From Curtobacterium sp. MCBD17_035 (GTDB lineage Bacteria > Actinomycetota > Actinomycetes > Actinomycetales > Microbacteriaceae): 64,000 nt of DNA. How positions within the stretch are numbered: the first letter of the stretch is position 1; each line of letters begins with the position of its first letter. Under the pieces are notes generated by a model that did not search any database, was not told where the DNA came from, and saw nothing but the letters and a program-made list of their open reading frames with translations. The stretch is taken from NCBI RefSeq assembly GCF_003234815.2, contig NZ_CP126279.1, positions 248,001 through 312,000 of the forward strand, read 5' to 3'. Below, piece by piece: positions 44,478 to 53,643 of the stretch. The position numbers were made by a program, and so were the translations under genes.

Positions 44478-45785
44478 TCAGTTGCCGACCGAGCAGGTCT
44501 GCTCGGCGGCCGACTGTCCGGTGATCGTCGAGGGCAGCGGCGTCGCAGTCGCGCTCGGCGTGCTCGATGCCGAACTGCCCGCCGAGGACCCGGAGGAGGG
44601 TGCACTCGACGTCCCGCTGCTCGACGTCCCGCTGCTCGACGACCCGGAGCTGCCGGTGCCGGAGGAAGACGCGCTGCCGGTCCCGCCCTCGGCCTCGGAG
44701 GCACGGCCGGTGCTCGAGTCGGTGAGGCTCGTCTTCGTGTCGTTCTGCAGCGCGACGTTGAGCGTGTGTGCGTCGCTCTGGGAGACGATCACGCGGTTCG
44801 CGTCGTAGGGATCGTCGGTCACCGGGTACTGGACGAACAGCATGTCCGCCGTGCTCATGCTCTTGAGGGTCGTGGCGAGTGACACGAGCGTCTGGGCCGA
44901 GGCGAGACCATCGGACAACGTCATGTTCGAGATCGCGGCGCGCGCGAGCTTGTACAGGGTCAGGGGGTTCGACAGCGTGCCGTTCGAGGTCACCTTGCGG
45001 AGCAGGGCGGACAGGAACACCTGCTGGGAGCTGATGCGCGCGAGGTCGCTGCCGTCGCCGACGCCGTGGCGAGTCCGGAGGAACTGGAGGGCCTGTGTGC
45101 CCTGGAGCGTGTGCGTCCCGGCCGACAGATGGAGGCCCGTGTAGCCGTCGTTGATCGAGTTCGCGACGCAGACCGAGACACCGCCGACCGCGTTCGACAT
45201 CTCGATGACGCCGTCGAAGGTGATGAGACCGGCGTACGGGATGGAGACGCCGGTCAGGTTCTCGACGGTGTCCACGACGCACGAGACACCGCCGTTGCCG
45301 AGCGCCGTGTTGATCTGCGCGGCGGAGGACGCGGGGTAGGACGTCCCCGTGTCCGGGTTCGTGCAGGCGGGGAGGGGCACGACGAGATCGCGGGGGAAGC
45401 TCACGGCGGTGAGCTGCGTGTGGTCGGCGGAGATGTGGATGAGGATCGTGACGTCGTTCCGCGCACCCTCGGTGTCGAGCGACTCCGCCTTCTGACCCAC
45501 GCGGGTGTCGCTGCCGATGAGCAGGATGTTCGCCCCGCCCTTCATCGCCGTGATGGAGGTCTTGTTGGCACTCGCCTGGTCGTCGTCGCTGAGCTTGACC
45601 GTCGAGACGGATCCCGTGAGCGTCACCGCGGCGAAGGCCGTGACGGCGACGCTGCTGACGAGGGCGACGCTGAGCACGGACGCGATGACGGTGAGCAGCG
45701 TCCGCCAGGAGTTCGGACGACGGAGCCGTCCGTGCCGGGCGATGCCGGGGCGACCGCGACGGCGGCGCAGCGGGGCGTCGGACAC
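44478..45785 (-). CDS. LytR-CpsA-Psr family cell-wall glycopolymer ligase
   Basis: This protein of about 435 residues is anchored by one N-terminal helix (LLTVIASVLSVALVSSVAVTA) after a very basic cytoplasmic tail. The LCP domain follows, with NILLIGSDTRVGQ, ARNDVTILIHISADH and SFPRDLVVPLPACTN, which hold the conserved Arg and Asp residues of the catalytic face. The family transfers lipid-linked glycopolymers to peptidoglycan. The last 70 residues are Ser/Gly/Thr-rich and end near a single Cys. The GTG at 45785 was chosen because GGAG lies 8 nt ahead; an ATG nine codons upstream has no ribosome binding site. It sits reversed between map and infA. Confidence 0.88.
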   Translation of the reverse strand: MSDAPLRRRRGRPGIARHGRLRRPNSWRTLLTVIASVLSVALVSSVAVTAFAAVTLTGSVSTVKLSDDDQASANKTSITAMKGGANILLIGSDTRVGQKAESLDTEGARNDVTILIHISADHTQLTAVSFPRDLVVPLPACTNPDTGTSYPASSAAQINTALGNGGVSCVVDTVENLTGVSIPYAGLITFDGVIEMSNAVGGVSVCVANSINDGYTGLHLSAGTHTLQGTQALQFLRTRHGVGDGSDLARISSQQVFLSALLRKVTSNGTLSNPLTLYKLARAAISNMTLSDGLASAQTLVSLATTLKSMSTADMLFVQYPVTDDPYDANRVIVSQSDAHTLNVALQNDTKTSLTDSSTGRASEAEGGTGSASSSGTGSSGSSSSGTSSSGTSSAPSSGSSAGSSASSTPSATATPLPSTITGQSAAEQTCSVGN

Positions 45786-46003
45786 GAGGTGGACTCCGTT
45801 CGGTGGGCGCATCAGCGCGGGGCATGGGCGGCATCGCGGGTGGCGGAGCATCGCCGGGCGGAGGTGCGCGGCGGCACTCCCGTGGAGAACCGTACGATGG
45901 TGCTCCTGTCGCACTCCTGGAAATCGCCGGAGAACCCCTGAAGAGGGGTCGCTGACGGCGCGATCGCGGGTCGCGAACAGGACGCGCCGAGACCGGGCCG
46001 GAC

Positions 46004-46032
46004 TTGGCAATCGTCCCGCTACCACATAAGAT
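46004..46032 (+). promoter_or_regulatory. infA operon promoter
   Basis: TTGGCA (46004-46009) and TAAGAT (46027-46032) are separated by 17 bp. Transcription would begin near 46039, giving a leader of about 145 nt ahead of infA. This gives infA, rpmJ, rpsM, rpsK and rpoA their own transcription start after the reversed gene. In the rest of the 45786-46183 gap I see no further gene and no convincing promoter for the reverse strand. Confidence 0.8.
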
Positions 46033-46183
46033 CGATCTTTGGTGTGTCATGCCGTTCGGCGTGGCGCAGGTGACTGCTCCGGCGGTCACCGGTCCGGTCC
46101 GCACATCCTGCCAGACCGGACGCCGAACCCGCAGACCGGTTCGGATCACTCCCAGCGACAGCAACCCAAGCGACAGTGAGGCT

Positions 46184-46405
46184 ATGGCCAAGAAAGACGG
46201 CGTCATCGAGATCGAGGGCTCGGTGCTCGAGGCTCTGCCCAACGCGATGTTCCGCGTTGAGCTGACCAACGGACACAAGGTCCTCGCGCACATCTCGGGG
46301 AAGATGCGTCAGCACTACATCCGCATCCTCCCGGAGGACCGCGTGATCGTGGAGCTCAGCCCGTACGACCTCACTCGCGGCCGGATCGTCTACCGCTACA
46401 AGTGA
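46184..46405 (+). CDS. infA: translation initiation factor IF-1
   Basis: This 73-residue OB-fold protein binds the ribosomal A site during initiation. The product starts [20 protein letters not shown] and ends GRIVYRYK, as in most bacteria. GTGAGG lies just ahead of the ATG. rpmJ follows after 67 bp. Confidence 0.98.
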   Translation: MAKKDGVIEIEGSVLEALPNAMFRVELTNGHKVLAHISGKMRQHYIRILPEDRVIVELSPYDLTRGRIVYRYK

Positions 46406-46472
46406 TCCTCGCCGGAAAGGAACGGCCCGACGGCCCCGTCGGGTACGAAGCCAGCGAGATCGAGGAATCGAC

Positions 46473-46589
46473 ATGAAGGTCAACCCCAGCGTCAAGCCCA
46501 TCTGTGAGCACTGCAAGGTGATCCGCCGGAAGGGCCGCGTCATGGTGATCTGCAAGAGCAACCCGCGCCACAAGCAGCGCCAGGGCTAG
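46473..46589 (+). CDS. rpmJ: 50S ribosomal protein L36, zinc form
   Basis: This is a 38-residue protein, [20 protein letters not shown] at its start. The zinc ligands Cys11, Cys14, Cys27 and His33 are all present, so it is the C+ (zinc-binding) form. GAGGAA lies 6 nt before the ATG. The usual order infA-rpmJ-rpsM is preserved. A hairpin GTGCGGGG/CCCCGCAC (46613-46636) lies in the 203-bp gap before rpsM. Confidence 0.97.
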   Translation: MKVNPSVKPICEHCKVIRRKGRVMVICKSNPRHKQRQG

Positions 46590-46792
46590 TCCCTCCGCCG
46601 CGGCCGGGTGCCGTGCGGGGTCGCCAGGCCCCGCACCGGCTCGACAGCGAACAGCTGAGCAGCACGCACAACTGAACATCGACAACGCAGTGCCAGAACC
46701 GATCGGCGACGAACCGACCGGGGACACCTCGGGGCGGAGGCCCGAGCACCGGTACTGCGCCACACCTCCACCGAAAACAGGAGCAGCCAGAC

Positions 46793-47167
46793 ATGGCACG
46801 TCTAGCAGGCGTCGACATCCCGCGCGAGAAGCGTGTGGAGATCGCACTCACGTACATCTACGGCGTCGGCCGTACCCGTTCCCTCCAGGCGCTCGCCGAG
46901 ACCGGTATCTCGGGCGACATCCGCGTCAAGGACCTCACCGACGACCAGCTCGTCGCCCTCCGCGACTTCATCGAGGGCAACTTCAAGGTCGAGGGTGACC
47001 TCCGCCGTGAGGTGGCCGCCGACATCCGCCGCAAGGTCGAGATCGGCAGCTACGAGGGCCTCCGCCACCGTCGTGGTCTCCCGGTGCGTGGACAGCGCAC
47101 CAAGACCAACGCGCGGACCCGCAAGGGCCCGAAGCGCACCGTGGCAGGCAAGAAGAAGGCCCGATAG
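46793..47167 (+). CDS. rpsM: 30S ribosomal protein S13
   Basis: This 124-residue protein of the 30S head contacts 50S and P-site tRNA. It begins [20 protein letters not shown] and ends with the basic tail [25 protein letters not shown] precedes the ATG. It is 9 bp ahead of rpsK. Confidence 0.98.
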   Translation: MARLAGVDIPREKRVEIALTYIYGVGRTRSLQALAETGISGDIRVKDLTDDQLVALRDFIEGNFKVEGDLRREVAADIRRKVEIGSYEGLRHRRGLPVRGQRTKTNARTRKGPKRTVAGKKKAR

Positions 47168-47176
47168 GAGATCACC

Positions 47177-47575
47177 ATGGCTACCCCCAAGACTGCTGCC
47201 CGCAAGCCGCGGCGCAAGGAGAAGAAGAACATCGCCGTGGGCCAGGCCCACATCAAGTCGACGTTCAACAACACGATCGTCAGCATCACCGACCCGTCGG
47301 GCGCCGTCCTGAGCTGGGCCTCGTCCGGTGCTGTCGGCTTCAAGGGCTCGCGCAAGTCCACGCCGTTCGCGGCGCAGCTCGCCGCCGAGTCGGCCGCCCG
47401 GCAGGCGCAGGAGCACGGCGTCAAGAAGGTCGACGTCTTCGTCAAGGGTCCGGGCTCGGGCCGCGAGACCGCGATCCGCTCGCTCCAAGCCGCCGGCCTC
47501 GAGGTGGGCTCGATCAACGACGTCACCCCGCAGGCGCACAACGGATGCCGCCCGCCGAAGCGTCGTCGCGTCTGA
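47177..47575 (+). CDS. rpsK: 30S ribosomal protein S11
   Basis: This 132-residue platform protein carries [20 protein letters not shown] and the C-terminal [19 protein letters not shown]. The order rpsM-rpsK-rpoA is standard, but no rpsD (S4) lies between them, as in many actinobacteria. Confidence 0.98.
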   Translation: MATPKTAARKPRRKEKKNIAVGQAHIKSTFNNTIVSITDPSGAVLSWASSGAVGFKGSRKSTPFAAQLAAESAARQAQEHGVKKVDVFVKGPGSGRETAIRSLQAAGLEVGSINDVTPQAHNGCRPPKRRRV

Positions 47576-47588
47576 GCTAGGAGCTCTC

Positions 47589-47637
47589 GGCCGCGACCGG
47601 ACGCCCGCTCATCGAGCGGGGTCGACCGGTCGCGGCC
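47589..47637 (+). terminator. branched hairpin between rpsK and rpoA
   Basis: GGCCGCGACCGG and CCGGTCGCGGCC (outer arms 47589-47600 and 47626-47637) enclose a second stem CCCGCTC/GAGCGGG at 47604-47620. It lies 13 nt after rpsK and has a short T tail (ATTCCT). It probably acts as a partial terminator, letting rpoA be set separately from the ribosomal proteins. Confidence 0.7.
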
Positions 47638-47762
47638 ATTCCTGGTCGTTCGATCGCGCACGTCGGTGCGCGTGATCACAACTCAACAGACCCGGCGAGG
47701 CCTCGGGCCCCGTCGTACCGCCAAGTGTCATATAGCGGACACTTCGCCGAAAGGAATCCACA

Positions 47763-48755
47763 GTGCTCATTGCACAGCGCCCCACCCTGACCGAGGAGCC
47801 GATCTCCGAGTTCCGCTCGCGGTTCATCATCGAGCCGCTCGAGCCGGGCTTCGGCTACACCCTCGGCAACTCGCTGCGCCGCACGCTCCTGTCCTCGATC
47901 CCCGGTGCCGCCGTCACCAGCATCCGCATCGACGGTGTGCTGCACGAGTTCAGCACCGTGCCGGGTGTCAAGGAGGACGTCACCGAGATCATCCTCAACA
48001 TCAAGAACCTGGTCGTCTCGAGCGAGCACGACGAGCCCATCACGGCGTACCTCCGCAGGCAGGGCGCGGGCCAGGTCACGGCGGCGGACATCTCGGCTCC
48101 GGCCGGTGTCGAGATCCACAACTCGGACCTCGTCATCGCCACGCTGAACGACACCGCCCGGTTCGAGCTGGAGCTCACGATCGAGCGCGGTCGTGGGTAC
48201 GTCTCGGCGACCCAGAACCGCTCCGAGTTCAGCGAGGCCGGTCAGATCCCGATCGACTCGATCTACTCGCCGGTCCTCAAGGTCACCTACCGGGTCGAGG
48301 CGACCCGTGCCGGTGAGCGCACGGACTTCGACCGTCTGGTCGTCGACGTCGAGTCGAAGCCGGCGATCACGCCTCGCGACGCCATCGCCTCCGCCGGCCG
48401 CACGCTGGTCGAGCTGTTCGGGCTCGCCCGCGAGCTCAACACGGCGGCCGAGGGCATCGAGATCGGCCCCGCGCCGGTCGACGCGGTGCTCTCGAACGAG
48501 CTGCAGACCCCGATCGAGGACCTCGACCTGTCGGTCCGCAGCTACAACTGCCTCAAGCGCGAGGGCATCAACACGGTCAGCGAGCTCGTCGCCCTCTCGG
48601 AGACGCAGCTCATGAACATCCGCAACTTCGGTCAGAAGTCGGTGGACGAGGTCAAGGACAAGCTCACCGAGCTCGGCCTGTCCCTCAAGGACACCGTTCC
48701 CGGATTCGACGGCGCCCACTTCTACAGCGGGTACGACGAGGACGAGTCCAACTGA
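47763..48755 (+). CDS. rpoA: RNA polymerase alpha subunit
   Basis: This 330-residue subunit nucleates RNA polymerase assembly. The N-terminal domain has [20 protein letters not shown]. The C-terminal DNA-binding domain has [20 protein letters not shown] and [14 protein letters not shown]. The GTG start gives the usual [12 protein letters not shown], with a Shine-Dalgarno GAAAGGAA about 9 nt ahead. It is followed by rplQ after 59 bp. Confidence 0.98.
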   Translation: MLIAQRPTLTEEPISEFRSRFIIEPLEPGFGYTLGNSLRRTLLSSIPGAAVTSIRIDGVLHEFSTVPGVKEDVTEIILNIKNLVVSSEHDEPITAYLRRQGAGQVTAADISAPAGVEIHNSDLVIATLNDTARFELELTIERGRGYVSATQNRSEFSEAGQIPIDSIYSPVLKVTYRVEATRAGERTDFDRLVVDVESKPAITPRDAIASAGRTLVELFGLARELNTAAEGIEIGPAPVDAVLSNELQTPIEDLDLSVRSYNCLKREGINTVSELVALSETQLMNIRNFGQKSVDEVKDKLTELGLSLKDTVPGFDGAHFYSGYDEDESN

Positions 48756-48814
48756 TCCCGTGCCGCTCCTGACGGAGCGCAGCACACCCACCTTCCCACC
48801 ACTGGAGAACTGAC

Positions 48815-49486
48815 ATGCCCAAGCCCACCAAGGGCCCCCGCCTCGGAGGCGGTCCCGCGCACGAGCGCCTGCTCCTGAGCAACCTCGCGAACGCGCTGTT
48901 CACGCACGGCCGCATCACCACGACTGAGACGAAGGCCAAGCGCCTCCGTCCCGTCGCGGAGCGTCTCGTGACGTTCGCGAAGCGTGGCGACCTGCACGCC
49001 CGCCGCAAGGTGATCAGCATCATCCGGGACAAGTCCGTCGTGCACACGCTCTTCACGGAGATCGCGCCGCAGATGGCCGACCGCCAGGGCGGTTACACCC
49101 GGATCACCAAGCTCGGCTTCCGCAAGGGCGACAACGCGCCCCTCGCGTCGATCGAGCTCGTGCTCGAGCCCGTCTCGGGCACGCCCGCTCCGGTGAACCG
49201 TCGCTCGAACCGTGCGTCCGGTTCGGCCGCAGCTGGGGCCGTGTCGACGACCGCCGCCGAGGAGGCCGCCACCGAGGAGACCACCGACGACGCCGCCGTC
49301 GCCGCGGAGACGACCGAGGCGACCGCGACCGAGGCGACCGCGACCGACGTGACCGCGACCGACGCTGCTGAGGCCGAGAGCACGGACGCCGTCGCGGAGT
49401 CCGAGCCCGTCGCCGCCGAGGAGACGACCGACGCGGCCGCCGAGGTCGAGGCGGACGCCGCCAGCAAGGCCGACGAGACCGAGTAG
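48815..49486 (+). CDS. rplQ: 50S ribosomal protein L17 with long acidic tail
   Basis: This 223-residue protein has the normal L17 core in the first 120 residues ([20 protein letters not shown], then [20 protein letters not shown]). About 100 further residues are low in complexity: Ala, Thr and Glu with repeats of TEATATEA type, ending in an acidic segment. E. coli L17 has 127 residues. The tail is presumably solvent exposed near the tunnel exit. The function is unknown. Confidence 0.96.
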   Translation: MPKPTKGPRLGGGPAHERLLLSNLANALFTHGRITTTETKAKRLRPVAERLVTFAKRGDLHARRKVISIIRDKSVVHTLFTEIAPQMADRQGGYTRITKLGFRKGDNAPLASIELVLEPVSGTPAPVNRRSNRASGSAAAGAVSTTAAEEAATEETTDDAAVAAETTEATATEATATDVTATDAAEAESTDAVAESEPVAAEETTDAAAEVEADAASKADETE

Positions 49487-49506
49487 GTCCTCGCCAGCAC
49501 ACCACA

Positions 49507-49544
49507 CGGAGGGCCTCCGCAGCGATCGCTGCGGAGGCCCTCCG
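49507..49544 (+). terminator. alpha operon terminator
   Basis: A perfect 38-base palindrome (19-bp arms starting CGGAGGGCCTCCGCAGCGA) begins 20 nt after the rplQ stop. It is the longest perfect hairpin in the window and should end the infA-rplQ transcript. It lies only 24 bp before the -10 box of the next gene. Confidence 0.93.
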
Positions 49545-49567
49545 TCGTCGGTGGGGCCCCCGGTCCC

Positions 49568-49580
49568 TAGACTCGACGCG
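49568..49580 (+). promoter_or_regulatory. -10 box giving a leaderless transcript (SARP gene)
   Basis: TAGACT (49568-49573) is followed by CGACGC and then the GTG at 49580, so the transcript should begin at or next to the start codon. No ribosome binding site is present. The -35 region is not recognisable. Confidence 0.65.
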
Positions 49581-52500
49581 TGACCGGTCAGCCACGCGTC
49601 GCCGTCCTCGGCCCGGTGCTCGTCGAGTCCCCGGCAGGGGACCTCGATCCGCTGCCCGGCGCGCTCGCCCGGACGTTCATCGCGGTCCTCGTGCTCGCCC
49701 GGGGCAACACCGCCACGACCGAGACGCTCATCGACGAGCTCTGGGGCGACACCCCGCCGAAGGGGGCGCGTGCCGCGCTGCAGACCCTGGTGTCGCGGGT
49801 ACGGCGGTCGACCGTCGAGGGCGTCGTCGCGTCGACGGGCACCGGCTACCGGTTGGCCCTGGACCCGTCGGCGCTCGACCTGGGACGGGCCGAGCAGGTC
49901 GCCGAGCGGATCTCCGACGAACTCCGGACCGATCCAGCCGGCGCGGCCCGCCGGGCATCGGCCGTGCTGGCCACGTGGCGCGGTGAGCCGGGTGCGGACC
50001 TCGAGGGACCGGTCGCCGAGGAGCTCGCGGACCGGGCGGCGACCGTGCAGCGGACCCTGCGGCGCGCCCTGGCCCAGGCGCTCTCGGCGTGCGACGACCC
50101 CGACGGCGCGGCGCGGCTGTGGGAGCAGGAGGTCGTGGCCCACCCGTTCGACGAGGCTGCGGTCGCGGGGCACATGCGGGCACTCGTCGCGGCCGGACGG
50201 GGCGCCGAGGCCCTCACGGTGTTCGCAGGACACCGCGATCGCCTGGCCGAGGAGCTCGGCGCGGACCCGTCGGCGGACCTGGTGCGGCTCAACATCGAGA
50301 TCCTCCGAGCGACGTCGACGTCGGCCCGCACGGTGCGGCGCCTCGGTCTGCGCCGATCCCCGACCACGCTCATCGGCCGGGACGCCGAGGTGGAGGCCGT
50401 CGAGCGGCTCGTCGAGGAGGAGCGGTTGGTCACGGTCCTCGGTGCCGGAGGCCTCGGCAAGACCCGGCTCGCGCAGGAGGTCGCGGGGCGCACCGCGCCC
50501 GACGTCGCCGTCGTCGTCCTCGAGCTCGCCTCGCTCACGGACGGCGCGGACATCGTCCCCGCGCTCGGCGCGGTGCTCGGGATCGCGGAACTCCGCGCCG
50601 GACGGTCGCTCCGGGACGTCGTGCTCGCGGACCTCCGGTCACGGGTCCTCCGGGCTCTCGGGGAAGCGCCGACCTTGCTCGTGCTCGACAACTGCGAACA
50701 CGTCGTCGGGGAGGTCGCCGCACTCGTCGTCGACCTGCTCGGCGAGGTCCCGAGCCTCCGCGTGCTCACGACGTCACGTGCCCCGCTCGCGGTCCCGGGC
50801 GAGGTGGTCGCACCACTCCCGCCCCTGCCGGTCGAGGCCGACGGCGCCGCCGTCCGGCTGTTCACCGAGCGTGCCCGGGCCGCCCGGCCCGGCGCCGTGT
50901 TGCCGGTCGATGCGGTCCGTCGGATCTGCGCCCGGCTCGACGGCTCGCCGCTCGCGATCGAGCTGGCGGCGGCACGCGTCCGCGGCATGAGTGTCGACGA
51001 GATCGAGCGACGGCTCGACGACCGATTCGCCCTGCTCCGCGGAGGCGATCGGACCGCGCCCGAACGGCATCGGACGCTGCTCGCCGTGATCGAGTGGAGC
51101 TGGCGGCTCCTCGACGACGGCGCCCAGGACCTGTTGACCCGCTTGGCGCTGTTCCCGGACGGCGTCGCGGTGGAGGCGGTCGAGGCCGTCGTGCGCCCGG
51201 ACCGGGTCGACACGGCGCTCGACGACCTCGCGGAGCTCGTCGAGCAGTCGCTCGTCCAGTTGACGGAGCGCGAGGGCGAGCCCGCACGCTACCGGTTGCT
51301 CGAGACGGTCCGGGAGTTCGGTGCCGCGCGGCTCACCGAGCGGGGTACGACCGAGGACGTGCGCACGGTGATGATCCGGTGGGGCGCGGCCCACGCCCTC
51401 GATCGGAACGTGCTCCTCGCCGGTCCCGGGCAGCGTCGCGTGTTCCGCGAGGTCGAACGCGAGGTCGACAACCTCGTCGCGCTCCTGCGGTGGTCGCTCG
51501 GCCGGGGTGACCGCAGGGCGATCGCGCCCATCGCCGCAGCGCTCGGGACGTACTGGTCACTCCGGGGCGTGCACGGGGAGGTCGTGGCGATCGCGCCCGA
51601 CGTCGTCGCGGCGCTGGCGGGCGGCGCGCCCGACCCCGACCTGCTCCTGCCCACCGTCGTGGCCCTCACCGTCATGGGGGCGTCGTCGGCGTTCACCGAC
51701 CTCCGGACGGCCGCCGTCGCCGTGTCCGCCTTGCGCCGACTGCGTCGGCAGCACGGTCCGACCGGAGTCCGCCTGGCGGATGCGCAGGCGGAGCTCTTCA
51801 CCGCGATCGGACGCACCGACCTCGCGATGGCGACCCTCGCCCGCCTCCGCGACGACGACGACCCCGAGGTCGCGTGCTTCGCCCTGACGATCAGTGCGCC
51901 CCTGGCCGAGAACGCGGGCGACGTGGCGGACGCGCTCCGCTACGCCCGCCGGGCGGAGGCGCTCGCGAGCGCCCACGGCGACCTCTGGACGGCGGGAACG
52001 GCCGACGTGTCCCGCGTGCAGCTCCTCACTCAGACCGGGCACCCCGAGGAGGCACTGGTCGCCGCGGATCGCGCACGGGAGCGACTGCAGTGGTTCGGCG
52101 CGGATGACGACCTCGCCGAGATCAGCTGGTCGATGGGCCTGGCTGCCGCCGCTGCCGGTCAGCCGGACCGGGCGCGCGCCGTCGCGGTCGACCTCGACCT
52201 GCCCCGACCGGGCGCCCGACTCGACGACGACGGACTCCAGTTCCGGACGCTCGCGTTCGCCGTCCGGGCGGAGGCCGCCCGCGCCGAGGGCGACGTGCAG
52301 ACCGCGCTGGAGGAGTACGACCGCGGCTTCGCGTACGTCCGTGACCACATGAAGCAGGCACCGCAGTGGACGCTCATGGTCGCCGCGGCGCGCATCGCTA
52401 TCGATCTGGAGGCCCGCGAGCGGGACGGGGGTGCACCGCGCCTCCCGGACGACGGCAGGGCGACGGAGGCGGCCCGGGTGGCCAAGGTCGGCGCGCTCGT

Positions 52501-52840
52501 CGCGATCCGCATCGGCGCGTGGTGGCTCGACCTGCCGGTGATCGGCGACGCGCTCATCGCGGTTGCCCTGTGGGGGGCCACCACGCAGCGCGTCGAACCG
52601 GGTCTCGTCGCGGCGATCTGGGGGACCGCCGTGCGCGTGGGAGCGCGGCAGGACCTCGCCGTGCTCCGGTACGAGCGCGTCCGGGGCGTGCTCGCGCGGT
52701 GGACGGGACGGGCCGCCCTCGCGGACGCCGAGACGGCCTCGGCCGGTCTGGACCGGGCCGAGGCCGTCGCGCGGGCCCGAGCGCTGCTCGAGCAGGTCCG
52801 CGTCCCGCGGCGGGCGGAGGCTCAGGCCTTCCGCATGTAG
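49580..52840 (+). CDS. AfsR/SARP-family transcriptional regulator with NB-ARC ATPase
   Basis: This 1086-residue multidomain activator has, first, an OmpR-like winged helix (residues 1-95, VAVLGPVLVESPAGDLDPLP to GTGYRLAL). Next is a bacterial activator domain (about 100-250, with HPFDEAAVAGHMRALVAAGR). An STAND/NB-ARC ATPase follows, with Walker A GAGGLGKTRL near 290 and Walker B LLVLDNCEHVV near 368. The last 450 residues are helical and TPR-like. AfsR-type proteins activate secondary-metabolism or export genes by binding direct repeats. The gene converges on an ABC transporter and overlaps its end by 19 bp. The likely operator lies at 54681-54709. Its input signal is unknown. Confidence 0.92.
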   Translation: MTGQPRVAVLGPVLVESPAGDLDPLPGALARTFIAVLVLARGNTATTETLIDELWGDTPPKGARAALQTLVSRVRRSTVEGVVASTGTGYRLALDPSALDLGRAEQVAERISDELRTDPAGAARRASAVLATWRGEPGADLEGPVAEELADRAATVQRTLRRALAQALSACDDPDGAARLWEQEVVAHPFDEAAVAGHMRALVAAGRGAEALTVFAGHRDRLAEELGADPSADLVRLNIEILRATSTSARTVRRLGLRRSPTTLIGRDAEVEAVERLVEEERLVTVLGAGGLGKTRLAQEVAGRTAPDVAVVVLELASLTDGADIVPALGAVLGIAELRAGRSLRDVVLADLRSRVLRALGEAPTLLVLDNCEHVVGEVAALVVDLLGEVPSLRVLTTSRAPLAVPGEVVAPLPPLPVEADGAAVRLFTERARAARPGAVLPVDAVRRICARLDGSPLAIELAAARVRGMSVDEIERRLDDRFALLRGGDRTAPERHRTLLAVIEWSWRLLDDGAQDLLTRLALFPDGVAVEAVEAVVRPDRVDTALDDLAELVEQSLVQLTEREGEPARYRLLETVREFGAARLTERGTTEDVRTVMIRWGAAHALDRNVLLAGPGQRRVFREVEREVDNLVALLRWSLGRGDRRAIAPIAAALGTYWSLRGVHGEVVAIAPDVVAALAGGAPDPDLLLPTVVALTVMGASSAFTDLRTAAVAVSALRRLRRQHGPTGVRLADAQAELFTAIGRTDLAMATLARLRDDDDPEVACFALTISAPLAENAGDVADALRYARRAEALASAHGDLWTAGTADVSRVQLLTQTGHPEEALVAADRARERLQWFGADDDLAEISWSMGLAAAAAGQPDRARAVAVDLDLPRPGARLDDDGLQFRTLAFAVRAEAARAEGDVQTALEEYDRGFAYVRDHMKQAPQWTLMVAAARIAIDLEARERDGGAPRLPDDGRATEAARVAKVGALVAIRIGAWWLDLPVIGDALIAVALWGATTQRVEPGLVAAIWGTAVRVGARQDLAVLRYERVRGVLARWTGRAALADAETASAGLDRAEAVARARALLEQVRVPRRAEAQAFRM

Positions 52841-53643
52841 GCGCGGACGGTCAAGGGGGCGAAGACCGCGACGACGACGGCGGCACCGACGAGCGAGAGC
52901 ACGAGGTCGCTGCCCACCTGCCCGTGGTTGACGAGGTCGCGCACGGCGGTGATGAGGTGCGAGATCGGGTTCACCTCGCTGAACCACCGGAGCCAGGACG
53001 GCAGCGTGTCGGCGGGGACGAACGCGTTGGACAGGAACGTCAGCGGGAACAGGACCATGTTCGAGATGCCCGAGACGCTCGACGCGGTGCGCGCGACGAC
53101 GCCGAAGAACGCGAACACCCAGCTGATCGCCCAGGCGACCACGACGACGAGGAGTCCCGCGGCGACGACCGACCCCAAACCGCCCTCGGGGCGCAGGCCC
53201 ATGCAGAACCCGACGACGAACGTGATGGTCGTCGCGATCGCGTAGCGGACCGTGTCGGCGAGCAGCGCTCCGGCGAGCGGGGCGATGCGGGCGATGGGCA
53301 GCGACTTGAACCGGTCGAACACGCCCTTGTCCATGTCCTCGCGGAGCTGGACGCCCGTGACGATCGACGAGGTGATGTTCGTCTGGACGAGGATGCCCGG
53401 GATGATGATCGGGAGGTAGGCCGTCACGCCGCCGGCGATGGCCCCGCCGAAGATGTACGTGAACATCACGGTGAAGATGATCGGCATGAGCGTGACGTCG
53501 AAGAGCTGCTCCGGCGTCCGACGCACCTTGATGAGCCCGCGGTACGCCATGGTGAGCGACTGTCGGACCGTGGCCCCGAGTCCGGAACCGCCGACGCCGG
53601 GGCGCGGGGTGACGGTGCGGCGTGTGCTGGTGATGGCGGTCAT
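52822..53643 (-). CDS. ABC transporter permease (DrrB-like, ABC-2 family)
   Basis: This 273-residue membrane protein has about six helices and the ABC-2 core: IIFTVMFTYIFGGAIAGG, then YLPIIIPGILVQTNITSSIV, and NMVLFPLTFLSNAFVPADTL near the end. The family exports hydrophobic drugs, lipids or polyketides, DrrB being the daunorubicin example. The substrate is not evident. The ATG overlaps the upstream ATPase stop by four bases, so the two are coupled. Its last 19 bp overlap the end of the convergent SARP gene. Confidence 0.9.
   Translation of the reverse strand: MTAITSTRRTVTPRPGVGGSGLGATVRQSLTMAYRGLIKVRRTPEQLFDVTLMPIIFTVMFTYIFGGAIAGGVTAYLPIIIPGILVQTNITSSIVTGVQLREDMDKGVFDRFKSLPIARIAPLAGALLADTVRYAIATTITFVVGFCMGLRPEGGLGSVVAAGLLVVVVAWAISWVFAFFGVVARTASSVSGISNMVLFPLTFLSNAFVPADTLPSWLRWFSEVNPISHLITAVRDLVNHGQVGSDLVLSLVGAAVVVAVFAPLTVRAYMRKA

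Noticed and set aside
45786-46025. A longer N terminus for the LytR-CpsA-Psr protein, extending to about 46025.
   Set aside because: The added sequence is Arg/Pro/His-rich, crosses the infA promoter region and lacks a ribosome binding site; GGAG supports the GTG at 45785.
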